This document shows positions 37,532 through 48,541 of a DNA stretch of 64,000 nucleotides, one piece after another. How positions within the stretch are numbered: the first letter of the stretch is position 1; each line of letters begins with the position of its first letter. This DNA is from Macrobrachium rosenbergii (Eukaryota > Arthropoda > Malacostraca > Decapoda > Palaemonidae): positions 43,783,913-43,847,912 of the forward strand of contig NC_089753.1 in NCBI RefSeq assembly GCF_040412425.1. The letters run 5' to 3'. Under the pieces are notes generated by a model. The model was not told the DNA's origin, made no database searches, and was given only the letters and a program-made list of their open reading frames with translations. A program made the translations under genes and the position numbers.

Positions 37532-39210
37532 GTAAGTGCACGCTTAGGATCCACAGTGACGAGCTGTCTCCTCCTTAGGGAATAGAATTGATCAGGAAGA
37601 GAGTAGTGTGGCACCTTGCCCTATTCCTAAGGTTAGCTTGAAAGACTTCAAGCTTGGTATGGGCGTGTTTCTAAATTTAAAGAGTGGTTGGCCGGGGATA
37701 AATATTTAAGAGATAAGGTATTGAATGAATATCTTTATAACTGTTATTATGATAACTTCGAAGAATAAATAGAGTTTAAGATAATGTTTCGACTGAAGCG
37801 AAAGTTGGTATGAATCATTATATAAGTTGAGGGGAAAATTAGACTTCAGTTGAACTGAGCCTTGCAACTTCTCTCAAAAAGCGTAGTATAATTAGAAAAT
37901 ATTAAGCTTTAGTCAGAAACACTTGACAGATGTCATCTTCAGTAGAAAAGATATTCGATAAGGAGTAGTCCTTTTACATCGAGTGTATATTTACGTTCTA
38001 AATCTGCCATCTTTTTCCTTTTGCTAAAATGGTTAAGGTTACGCTTGCTATATGGTGGGTAATAGGGTATATTGACAGGAATCTTGGGAATCTTTGGCCT
38101 CTTTCTCTTTCCAACCCCAAGCCCGGGTAAAAGAGAGTGGTTGAATGTAAGTCTAGTGTCTATTGTAATATAAAACCTTTCGATGAGACTCAAGACAAAA
38201 CCTACTGAAGTAAAGAAGGGATTATGTAACTAAAAGCACCTATACTAGGCCTATCTCGGGAACACACTATGTAGAGCTCTTGAATGTGCATATTGTAATA
38301 ATTAAGTTGTCAAGTGCATTTACAGTAGGAACTTATAATCGTGAAACTTAAAACTTAGAAGAGCTGCTCTTGTTGATATCTATATCAGACGTGGCGTCAA
38401 TCGCTATTTCTATTTTTAATTCCTCTTTTATATTTCGTACTCGATGTACTGAGAGAGCCACTTGAACCCGTTGAAACTTATATCGGTTGCGCATATCTGA
38501 GTTCTTTTTTTTTTTTTACTTTCAAAAATTTTTTAGTTTAACTCGTTGATTTTCATTTCATTTAGCTAACGAAGACCCTTAAAATCTTTATTTCATTGTT
38601 TTTCACTTCATTTACTTTAAGAACACCCATAAATCTCTTGCAAACCCACATATGAATAAAAAGCGCCCGCTCGTGCGCATGTGCACACTAAACGGTGTGA
38701 AGCAGATGATTTTCATGGAAACATGCTGTCAACTTATCGTTTCCTGTTCAGGCATTTGCTATAGTTTCATCATGTTGTCATAATTATCGCTCTTATTTTT
38801 ACGAAACAGTAGGTAATCGAAACTCGGCTTTTATTGGTGTGTACTTACTTTTTTTAAAGGACGAGATTATTTTTGCTATTGAAGAATAGACTTTTGGATG
38901 ATGCCACATGCTTGTAAAAAAAAGACTTGAAATATACCGTAAGCTTGATATAAATAGCTGATTGTTTTTCGAAAGCACAGCCAGCAGGAACATCTGAATG
39001 TCTTCCGTTTGATCTTAGTACTCACAAAATCCGCGAGAATTCCATTCACACGTCCCTCAGATTATTTAACGCCAATTTAATTTTTATATAAATATTTTTA
39101 GTAATTTTCCTATCGTCATTTACAGCTGTTTAAGAATCTCTGGGTGTTTAAATGTCTCCCAGGAAAGGGCATGAGTAATTTTAGTTTGGTACACTCCTTA
39201 ACTACTTCTT
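37377..39210. other. Unique sequence, (TC)n at 37471-37528
   Basis: No long open frame and no shared repeat seen beyond the TC tract. Confidence 0.5.
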
Positions 39211-39211
39211 G

Positions 39212-39214
<3 letters not shown>

Positions 39215-39276
<62 letters not shown>

Positions 39277-39702
39277 TGGCACAAGTCCCTCTTTTAGGGC
39301 AGTGTTATTAAAAACAATTGTTTCAGCGGCATTTAGCTTGTAGAGAGTCTCCTCTTTTCATTTTAAATTATTCTCGGCTGCAGGTAGGTGGTATAATACA
39401 TTTCCAAAGTACATGGAAAGACATTCTACTTTTGTCGATTACTTTACTCCTACGCCTCGACGCACATGCAGGTGGTCATCTAATTTCATACATTCTCTCA
39501 TTAATAAGAAGAATTTCGTACATTCTCGTGAGAGAATGTTCGAAATTAGATGACCACCTGCGTGTGCGTCGAGGCGACAACAAAAGCAGAATGTCTTTCC
39601 ATGTACCTTGGAAATGTACCATACCACCTACCTGCAGACGAGAAGAATGTAAGAAGAAGAGAGGAGACTCTCTACAAGCTAAATGCCGTTGAAACAACAA
39701 CA

Positions 39703-39754
<52 letters not shown>

Positions 39755-39755
39755 T
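39215..39755. repeat. Large fold-back element in (ATT)n, arms ~175 bp
   Basis: The left arm begins CGGCATTTAGCTTGTAGAGAG near 39328 and its complement CTCTCTACAAGCTAAATGCCG ends near 39690. The arms also share the CACCTGC...GTCGAGGCG and CATTCTC blocks near the centre (about 39505-39540). (TTA)n at 39218-39277 and (ATT)n at 39704-39754 bracket it. Opposite-strand frames inside are by-products of the palindrome. Confidence 0.92.
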
Positions 39756-40852
39756 TGAGATTGTTGTGACATGCACCTGTACTGCATCGATTACCTACAA
39801 CTTTAACAGTGTGTTTTTTATCCTTTGTTGAGCCATATAGTCCTTATCTGTTATTACTGTGAGGGTATTGTATACGCTTGCATTTACATTGAGCGACACA
39901 AACACATGAAATCTTCTGACTATGATGCGTTCGTTATTAAAATTTTGTCATTGCCACATCCGAGATTTTTCTCATCTCTTAGTACCAAAATTCTTACCTG
40001 AAGTTTTGGAAGGTGGAGCGTCCTTACGTCCTCGATCACATTCGTCGAAGAAATTTATCTTGAAGCGTCATCTCAGAACGCGAGATATGACGGGTCCGTG
40101 CTTTAGTGTAACAGGCACCAATGTCTCGCAGTACAGAGAAAAATAGACTTATTTAGTGGTATGTGAAATCGTTAAGTAAATTGTCACTGATATGATACAC
40201 AGGGATTCATGTCAATTAGGACAAAACTTAAGTCATGTCAATTAGGACAAAACTTAGGGGCTAAGGGCATTAGACCACTAGAGAAACTCTGCGGACAGAG
40301 CATACCCATCCATGCTCTGCAATGCTAATATGAAATGAACTAAAGTACAGTAGAATACACACACAAACACATAAACACTTAGTGAAGGTTTCAGAAATAT
40401 CATTGGGTAGACGAAGGTCTTTCTTAAATAGAGGTGTGTGTGGTTGCATCATTTCCTAGGGTTTAGTGACTAATAGACTCGTCGAGATAATAAAAGAAAA
40501 CGGATGCCATTTCAGCTTGAATGTTTAATGAATGAGGTACTCGTAGTGAATCTTTCTCTTTGGAATAAAATTGAACAGATTTTAAACTATATTGCAAATT
40601 TTGACGCGACTGTTGCTTTGTTATTGCGACTGGCGATGTTCCATTAAACTATGCAATACTAATAGTATATATATATATATACGTTGTAGAATTACAGACG
40701 AAATTGTGTTAGGCGGGGTAGGTTAATTTAAAAAGTTTTTCTGGTATCAAAACAATATTGAAGACAAATGAAGAGTTTTTTAATGGAAATCTCTTGACCG
40801 TCTTCATGTGACTGTTCTGGTCAGCATGATAACGCCATTTTTATTTGTGAAT

Positions 40853-40923
<71 letters not shown>

Positions 40924-41059
40924 TAATTTATTATTATTATTAGTATTATTATTAATTCCCACTCGATCGACCAAAGCCTGCATTCTCCTTGAATCTTTTG
41001 TTTTGAGATATTTTTCTCATTAACATTTATCGAAATGTTTACTTGCCAGTAGCGAAGCA
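39756..41059. other. Unique sequence; 26-bp direct repeat; (AAT)n
   Basis: GTCAATTAGGACAAAACTTA occurs twice in tandem at about 40210-40258. (AAT)n is at 40857-40923, followed by (TTA)n, forming an AT-rich dyad. No gene seen. Confidence 0.6.
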
Positions 41060-41258
41060 TCTTCCCTGGAGTACTTGCTGCTTGGCGTCTCATCTCTGTC
41101 TGTCTGTCTGTCGGTCCCTATCTCAGTTCTTTCTCTTTATGTCTCTCTCTTTTTCTTTATGTAGAGAGAGAGAGAGAGAGAGGGAAAAATGGAGAAGCGG
41201 CCTAGGGAAGGAAGGGAGGTCCCCTTCCCTCTCTGTCCATAGCTTCCTCTCTCTCTCC

Positions 41259-41306
<48 letters not shown>

Positions 41307-41403
41307 GTAGAGGAGGAAAGGAAGAGCAGGAAGGAGGAACCCTTCCCTCTCTGTCCATAGCCTCTCTCTCTCTCTCTCTTTGTAGACGGAGGGGAAGAAG
41401 AGA
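41060..41403. repeat. GA/TC-rich palindromic minisatellite, first block
   Basis: Units contain CCTCCTT...CTCTGTCCATAGC and (TC)n, the inverse of units at 44590-45765. It adjoins the left end of the PLE pair. Confidence 0.85.
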
Positions 41404-41483
41404 AGTAATGAGTAAAAAGCCACGATAATGTAAATGAAAGGCTGTATTTTTCCAAAATACAAAAAGGGTGTTAAAAACAGGGG

Positions 41484-41517
41484 AGCTTTCGACCGTTTGC
41501 ACAACGGTCCTCTTCAG
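41484..41517 (-). ncRNA. Hammerhead-like motif in PLE terminal repeat
   Basis: On - it reads CUGAAGA, one or two extra bases, a stem GACCGUU/AACGGUC with a short loop, and then GAAA. That fits the CUGANGA-stem II-GAAA core of hammerhead ribozymes except for an extra base after the CUGANGA box. PLE terminal repeats are known to carry hammerhead motifs. Stems I and III were not worked out. Confidence 0.4.
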
Positions 41518-41869
41518 CCAACTGAATAAAAATACGTTTTTCCTAAAAAGACAAATTGAAAAAATTACTGTTTCCTCGTGCCTGTGAGCCAACCTTTGCC
41601 ATCGTCTTAACGGCTGTCTCTCGATCGTACGGTGCTCATTACTGGTGACTGGGTGATTCGTGGGTGGTGAACGACTTTCAGCATCGGTGCCTCCTGTTGT
41701 TTCTGGGACAACTGCCACTTCGATAATCTGTGGGGGGAGAAATGAGGGAGACACAGTATGAAGGGCCTCGAGACACTGTTTGAAATGTAAATTTATTGAA
41801 TGACAGACTAGCCTGTCTGTCCTCCTGCGTAAATGCTTTATTACCATCTAATGTGCTACAAATATTTAT

Positions 41870-42187
41870 CTAAGCCCCCTCCACTACTCTTCTACGGCCT
41901 ACTTGACTGGTTCTGTATACAGTTTTAGCTCCCTCCCAATCCATGATGCGATCATTCTCCCAACAATGTTTGGCGATAGCGCTGTTCTGAGCGAAGTCCC
42001 TAACAGCTTTTTTATGTTCCTGTAATCTTATGTCCATCCCCCTACCTGTCTCCCCAAAATAAAATAAATTACAGAGCTTGAATTTTATAGAATATACTCC
42101 TTTGTCTCTTTTGTTGTTACCGTAACTACCAATTCTGCGGCTGTTATTCTTATTGAATTTGGATTTGATTGAATTTTCAATTTTCAT
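41870..42187 (-). pseudogene. PLE GIY-YIG endonuclease
   Basis: The 105-codon frame contains GVYSIKFKLCNLFYFGETGR, then RLQEHKKAVR, then AIAKHCWEN and a VVEGALI-like end. It has the GIY...Y(F/I)GET...R...EH pattern. The frame starts after a break from the RT part. The same block recurs on + at about 43860-44100. Confidence 0.85.
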
Positions 42188-42404
42188 TTGTGAAAGCTAC
42201 TTTAACATTACCTGTACTATTGATTAACTGGGCTGTTGATTTTAAATCTTCGTGGTATGGAAGCGTTGTGTATCTCTTGCTGTGATCAGTCTCTTGTGTG
42301 AGGGGTTGTAAAACTTGTTCTTAGCCTTAGACAAAGCATCTTCAATAAAATGGGCTGGGTAACTCAACTTACTAAAAGTATTTCGAATATGGGCATTTCA
42401 TCAT

Positions 42405-43603
42405 CTAAATATTGTGGGTCACAAACACTAAGAGCCCTGACAGCCATGTTAACAATGATATTTTCTTTATCTGAATGCTGTGATAGGAATAAAAATGAAC
42501 ATATAATTCTGCATTAGTCGGCCTTCGGCAAACCGAGAATTCTAACTTCTTCGTGTTTGGATTGTGAAACTCTAGGACATCCAGAAAAGGTAATTTGCTC
42601 TCTGATTCCTTTTCATATGTGAACTTGATTTGTTGTATCTGACTGTTAACAAATTCTACTAGTTCATTGAATAAATTGTCATCATTATTGAAAAGCATGA
42701 AAATATCGTCCGCATAGCGGACCCAAAATATTGGTTTAAACCGAGACGGGCAAGAACTTAGAATAGTCTCCTCAATGAACTCCATGCAGCTATTACCAAA
42801 ACAGGTGAGAGTGGGTGGTTGGGGGATCCCATAGATACTCCAGATCTTTGTTTATAACCATCGCCATTGAAAGTGAAAATTGTGGACTCGACGCATAGTT
42901 TAATGAGGTCAAGAAATACTTCAGTGGGGAGTGGGCATAAACTTGGGTCATTATCAAACTTATCAGGTAATTTTTCAATCACATAACGAGGAGGGACTTA
43001 GTAAATAAGGAGTAGACATCCAAACTATACATTTTCCCCGAAGAGCCATCCAACGCCCTTAATCTCTGAATGAAATCATCCGTGTCTGATATGTGTCGAG
43101 GATATCGTGCCTACCAAAAGGGAAAGTTGCTTGGCAAGCCATTCAGCTAACATGGATTGGGGGCACCACACGTAGCCACAATGGGTCGTAAGGGAAATCC
43201 AGTTTCATGTACTTTAGGGATCCCGTAGAAGTAAGGAAGGTTAGGTGTTTTGCCTAATATCTTGCTGAGTATGACTTTACGTAACTCTTCATTGGAAATT
43301 CCAGTTGCAACATCTCTAACTTTTTTGTTGAATGAATTTTGTAGTGCATTGATAGAAGGCACTATATTCAGCCTAATGTAAGTATTACTATCATCTAGTA
43401 ATCTAATGCTTTAATATTATAATAAATTTTATCCATGACAACAATGGAATGACTTGTTCTTGTAGACAGCTGTGTAAGAACTTGGCTTGATTCCTCGTCC
43501 ATAACAAAAATAACTGCGTCCATTTCTTTACAAGTTGTCGATATCTCCTCAGACCTTCATCACTGTCAGTGTTAAAAAATGTGTGCTGCATGTTTTTAGG
43601 CAA
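42405..43603 (-). pseudogene. PLE reverse transcriptase, interrupted
   Basis: In order on -: a helical N-terminal piece (43603-43403), fingers with YGIPKVHE and PLRPIVA (43362-43147), a palm part with QRSGVSMGSP (42982-42758), and the catalytic box RYADD with YADD intact at 42716-42705, followed by LPFLDVL and VCRRPT (42785-42405). This is the motif order of Penelope-like RT. At least three frame breaks separate the parts. Confidence 0.88.
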
Positions 43604-43640
43604 TAGCTAAGATTATCTATGGTGCATCACTATACTGTGA

Positions 43641-44575
43641 CTGGAAATAATGAGTAAAAAGCCACAATAATGTAAATGAAAGACAGTATTTTTCCAAAAT
43701 ACGAAAAGGGGGTTAAAAACAGGGGCTTTCAACAGCCCAGTTAATCAATACTACAGGTAATGTTAAAGTAGCTTTCACATATAAAAATTCAATCAAATCC
43801 AAATTCAGTAAGAATTATAGCCGCAGAATAGGTAGTGATAGTAACAACAAGAGAGATAGAGGAGTATATTTTATAAAATGCAAGCTCTGTAATTTATTTT
43901 ATTTTGGGGAGACAGGTAGGGGGAAGGACATAAGACTACAGGAACATAAAAAAGCTGTTAGGGACTTCGCTCAGAACAGCGCTATTGCCAAACATTGTTG
44001 GGAGAATGATCAAATCATGGATTGGGAGGGAGTTAAAACTATATAGAAGTAGTCAAGCAGGCCGTAAAAGAGTAGTGGAGGAGGCTTTGATAAATATTTC
44101 TAACACATTAGATGGTAATAAAGCATTTATAGGAGGACAGACAGGCTAGCCTGTCATTCCATAAATTTAAATTTCAAAGGGGTGTCTCGAGGCCCTTGAT
44201 ACTGTCTCCCTCATCTCTCCCGCACAGGTTGTCAAAGTGGCAGTTGTCGCAGAAACAACAGGCACCAATGCTGAAAGTCGTTCACCACCAACGAATCACC
44301 CAGTCACTAGTAAAGAGCACCATACGAGCGAGAGACAGCTGTTAAGAAGATGGCAAAGGTTGGCTCAGAGACACGGGGAAACAGCCATTTTTTCAATTTG
44401 TCTTTTTAAGAAAAACGTATTTTTATTCAGTTGGCTGAAGATGACCGTTGTGCAAACGGTCGAAAGCTCCCCAGTCTTTTTGTATTTTGGAAAATACAGT
44501 CTTTCATTACATTGTGGCTTTTTACTCTTTATTTCTAGTCACAATATAGTGACGCACCATAGATTAAAAGAAGAG
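43641..44575 (+). mobile_element. Penelope-like element 3, plus-strand copy
   Basis: The terminal repeat at about 43612-43730 (ATGAGTAAAAAGCCACAATAATG) recurs inverted near 44495-44575. Inside is a decayed GIY-YIG region (43860-44100) and a 3' segment (44180-44400) that is the inverse of 41580-41800. RT is absent. Confidence 0.85.
44435..44467 (+). ncRNA. Hammerhead-like motif in PLE terminal repeat
   Basis: CUGAAGA, then U, then stem GACCGUU/AACGGUC, then GAAAGC. Same arrangement as 41484-41517 on -, with a U in place of the G after the box, so the stem and GAAA are conserved between copies. Confidence 0.4.
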
Positions 44576-44721
44576 AAGTGTCCTAGGGCAGAGGAAGGGA
44601 GGCCGCTTATCGTCTTTCCTTCTCTCTACTTAGAGAGACAGACAGAGAAAGATCGACAGGGGAGAGAGAGAGAGAGAGAGAGAGAGAGGGGAAGAGAGAG
44701 CTATGGACAGAGAGGGAGGGG

Positions 44722-44767
<46 letters not shown>

Positions 44768-44847
44768 AAAAGAAGCTATGGACAGAGAGGGAGGGGTGGA
44801 CCTCCCTTCCTGCCTTAGGCAGCTTCATCTCTTCCACTCTCTTTTCA

Positions 44848-44897
<50 letters not shown>

Positions 44898-45008
44898 GAA
44901 GCCGAGGACAGAGAGGGAGGGGTGAAAACTCCCTTCCTGCCCTAGGCCGCTGTCCTTTCCTTTTCTCTACACAAAGAGAGAGACAGAAAGAGGAAGGTCG
45001 AGACATGG

Positions 45009-45071
<63 letters not shown>

Positions 45072-45153
45072 AAAGAAGTTAGTGATAGAGAGGGAGGGGT
45101 GGGACCACCGTTCTTGCCCTAGTCAGCTTCTCCTCCTCTCTCTCTCTCTTCAT

Positions 45154-45184
<31 letters not shown>

Positions 45185-45294
45185 AGAAAAAGAAAACCGA
45201 GGACAGAGAAGGAGGGGTGGGACCTCCGTTGCAGCTCTAGGCCGCTTACCTTCTTTCCTTCTCTCTACATAAAGAGAGAGACAGAAAGAGAAAG

Positions 45295-45335
<41 letters not shown>

Positions 45336-45767
45336 GAAGCTAGGGACTGAGAGGGAGGGTTGGGACCTCCCTTCTTGCCCTGGGCAGCTTCTCTTCCTCT
45401 CTTTCTTCATAAAAAGAAAGAGAGAGAAGGAAAAGAAACCGAGGACAGAGAGGGAAGGTTAGTACCTCCCTTCCTGCTCTAGGCCACTTACCTTCTTTCC
45501 TTCTCTTTACATAAAGAGAGAGACAGAAAGAGAAAGATTGAGATGGGGATAAAAAAGGAGGAAAAGAAGCTAGAGACAGAGAGGGAGGGATGGGACCTCC
45601 CTTCCTGCCCTAAGCTGCTTACCTTCTTCCCTTCTCTCTGTATAAAGAGAGAGAGGAAAAGAAGCTAGGGAAAGGGAGGGAGGGAGGGGTGGAACCTCCC
45701 TTCCTGCCCAAGGCAGCTTCTCCTCTTCCTCTCTCTCCCTTTATAGAGAGAGACCTTACAGTTCGGG
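44576..45767. repeat. GA-rich palindromic minisatellite, main block
   Basis: About seven units of roughly 130-170 bp: (GA)n, GAAGC(T)ATGGACAGAGAGGGAGG, GTGGGACCTCCCTTCCTGCCC, a CTTCTC(CT)n segment, and CATAAAGAGAGAG. Each unit can fold on itself because the GGGAGG/CCTCCC and GA/TC parts are complementary. Frames in it are low-complexity and not coding. Confidence 0.9.
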
Positions 45768-45781
45768 TTGCCCCAGGTCCC

Positions 45782-46513
45782 TCAGTGTGAGGCACCTCTG
45801 ATGTCTACCAGAGGATTGCTAATGCATCTTCCGATATATTTTGCATCTTCCAATCTTGGATTGTATGGGATGCAGCTTAGGTATTTGTCGAGCTTATTCT
45901 TAAACACATCTGCGCTCACTCCTGATATGCTCCTCAGATAAGCTGGTAATGCATTGAATAGACGCTGCATTATCGATGCTAGTGCATAATGGATTAATGT
46001 CCTGTGTGCTTTCCTTAGTTTTCCTGGTACAGTTTGGGGCACTATTAATCTACCTCTGCTTGCTCTTTCTGATATTTTTAGCTCCATGATGTTTTCGGTA
46101 ATTCCTTCTGTCTGTTTCCATGCCTGTATTATCATGTAGCGTTCTCTTCTCCTTTCGAGACTATATAATTTTAAGAACTGTAGTCTTTCCCAGTAGTCAA
46201 GGTCCGTAACTTCTTCTTTTCTAGCTGTAAAGGACCTTTGTACAGTCTCTATTTGTGCAATATCCTTTTGGTAGTGTGGGTTCCAATATTCAAGTGGACT
46301 ACGTACATACGTTTTATAAAGCATAATCATGTGTTCGGCTTTTCTTGTTTTGAAGTACCGGAACAGCATTCCCATTTTTGCTTTGCATTTTTCCAATAGT
46401 GTTGCTATTTGATCATTGCATAACATATTCCTATTCAACATCACACCAAGGTCTTTAATTACTTCCTTATTTGTGATTGTCTCATTATTAGGTCCTCTAT
46501 ATGCATATAGCAT
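45782..46513 (-). pseudogene. Non-LTR RT thumb and C-terminal domain
   Basis: A 243-codon open frame with VIKDLGVMLNRNM, a CKAKMGMLFRYFKTR helix, LYKTYVRSPLEYWNPHY, IETVQRSFT, YWERLQFLKLYSLERRRERY and a C-terminal part ending DIRGASH. This is the usual C-terminal half of Jockey/CR1-like ORF2 proteins. The 3' end of the element lies within about 20 bp past the stop. Confidence 0.88.
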
Positions 46514-46619
46514 TCCTTCTTTATCACCATAATTTATTGATTCAAATTTATTAGTTAAATACCATCCTATTTACCTCTGCCCATTCATATATTTTGTTTA
46601 GGTCTCTTTGTAGCGAGTT

Positions 46620-47300
46620 CCTATCTTCATCACAAGTAATTTCTCTACTTATTCTTGTGCCATCGACGAAACTTCTCACTACTGTCTATGTCTGCAGTCA
46701 TAATAACAAACAGCAATAAAGCTAACACCGTACCTTGTGGCACACTGGATATTACCTTAGCTTCATCCAATTTCTCATCGTTTGCAATTACTATCTGTTT
46801 TCTGTTTTGCAAAAATTCTTTCATCCACCTTCCTACTTTGTCCACAATATTAAAAGCTTTTGCAAAGTCTAGGTAAACCACATCTCTATCTTTTTCGTTT
46901 ATCATATTTTTATATATGTTTTCATGGTGGACTAACAGTTGGGTTTGTGTACTTTTTCTGGATACAAAACCATGTTGTCCTATATTAAACAAACTATTTT
47001 TCATTAAATGTTTCATTATATTTTTCTTCATTACCCTTTCATACACTTTCATAATATGTGATGTTAGACTCACAGGCCTGTAATTACTTGCCACTAGTCT
47101 TGATCCACTTTTGAAAATAGGGGCAATATATGCTAATTTATGTTCATCATAAATCTTGCCTTTATCTACACTTTGTCTTCATAATATTGCGAGCGGCTTT
47201 GCGATAGAATGAGCTACTTTCTTTAACAAAATGGCAGGGACGCTGTCTGGTCTGGCTGCTGATCCATTTTTAATTTCATTAATAGCCTGCACAATATCGG
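46620..47300 (-). pseudogene. Non-LTR reverse transcriptase, fingers and palm
   Basis: The motifs on - are an SxxRPDxVPAxLLKK block near 47250, APIFKSGSR near 47120, NYRPVSLTSHIMKVYERVM, QHGFVSRKSTQTQLL, VYLDFAKAFN and SSVPQGTVLALLLFVI. After a frame break near 46650 the catalytic box at 46670-46656 reads F-V-D-G-T in place of the family's (F/Y)ADDT. RT activity is therefore lost. Confidence 0.87.
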
Positions 47301-47444
47301 CTTCATTAATATCTTTGTCCGATAAAATTCACTATTTTCATCTCTTACTTCTGTATCATTATCTTCATTATCAATTCTAGGTGTAAATTCTCTCTTATAT
47401 CTTTCTACTAATAGGTTGCATATTTCCTTTTTTTCATTTGTTAA

Positions 47445-47985
47445 TCACCCTTCAATTCTTAGAGGGCCTATTTCTACTCTTCTTTTATTCATCTTTTTTG
47501 CATATGAGTAAAATATTTTGGGGTTTTGCTTGATATTTTGTAGGGTCTTTTCTTCTAAGTCCCGTTTTTCATTTTCTTTTGATTGTACAATCTTTTGTTC
47601 TGCATTTTCTATCTTACTTTTTAGTTTCATCACTTTCCATGCATTCTTTTCTTTTGCAAGACCTTTTTTCCACTTTCTGATTTTCTGGAGCAAGATCCTT
47701 CTGTCTCTTGGTATGCATGACTGATGTTTACTTTTCATCTTTGGTATATATTTATCCACTATTTTCTCTAATATTTTATATAATATATCCATATTTACCT
47801 GTATATTATCACTGGCGAATATGTTTTCCCAGTCTTGGTTTAATTCTTCATTTATTTCTGACCATTTTATATTCTTACTATAGAAATTGTATTTTCCATA
47901 TGGTCCCCACTTTTTCGCCTCTTGCTTATCTCTGTTTTCAATTGCTTTGGAATGGACTGTTAATTCTATGACATTATGGGAGGGG
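47445..47985 (-). pseudogene. Non-LTR element, region between endonuclease and RT
   Basis: The frame (starting upstream in GA repeat at 48032) has KYNFYSKNIKWSEINEELNQ, then DWENIF, IPKMK and a long basic helix, ending with NPKIFYSYAKK...IGPLRIEG. These are features of the linker before RT in Jockey/CR1-type ORF2. A stop follows at 47445. Confidence 0.75.
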
Positions 47986-48037
47986 CGGGACCTTCCTTCC
48001 TGCCCTAAGCAACTTCTCTTCCTCTCTCTCATGATAA

Positions 48038-48114
<77 letters not shown>

Positions 48115-48330
48115 AACCGAGGACAGAGAGGGAGGGGTGGGACCTCCCTTCCTAAACTAGGCTGCTTACTTTCTTTCCGTCTCTCTATATAAAGAGAGAG
48201 GAACAGAAAGAGGAAGGTTGAGATAGGGACAGAGAAAGAGAGAGAGAGAGGAAGAGAAGCTATGGACTGGGAGGGAGAGGTGGGACCTCTCTTCCTGCCC
48301 TAGGCAGCTTCTCCTCTTCTCTCTCTTCTC

Positions 48331-48381
<51 letters not shown>

Positions 48382-48463
48382 AAAAGAAACCGAGGACAGA
48401 GAGGGAGGGGTGGGACCTCCCTTCCTGCCCTAGGCTGCTTGCCCTCTTTCTTTCTCTCTACAT

Positions 48464-48528
<65 letters not shown>

Positions 48529-48541
48529 GAAGCTATGGACA
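47986..48541. repeat. GA-rich palindromic minisatellite, third block
   Basis: Three more units like 44576-45767, continuing after the non-LTR insertion. (GA)n tracts at 48040-48110, 48333-48378 and 48468-48525. Confidence 0.9.

Larger units (their letters stand above)
41404..43640 (-). mobile_element. Penelope-like element 3, minus-strand copy
   Basis: On - it has an RT region (about 43600-42400), a GIY-YIG region (42187-41870) and a pseudo-LTR (about 41740-41404). Frames are broken many times. It is joined head to head to a plus-strand copy of the same family at 43641-44575. Confidence 0.88.
45768..47985 (-). mobile_element. 5'-truncated non-LTR retrotransposon (Jockey/CR1-like)
   Basis: On - there is the region before RT (48032-47445, N-terminal ~20 codons belonging to the GA repeat), RT fingers/palm (47094-46645), a break, and a thumb/C-terminal part (46513-45782). 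The endonuclease is missing, typical of 5' truncation. It is inserted in the GA minisatellite, whose sequence is seen on both sides. Confidence 0.88.
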
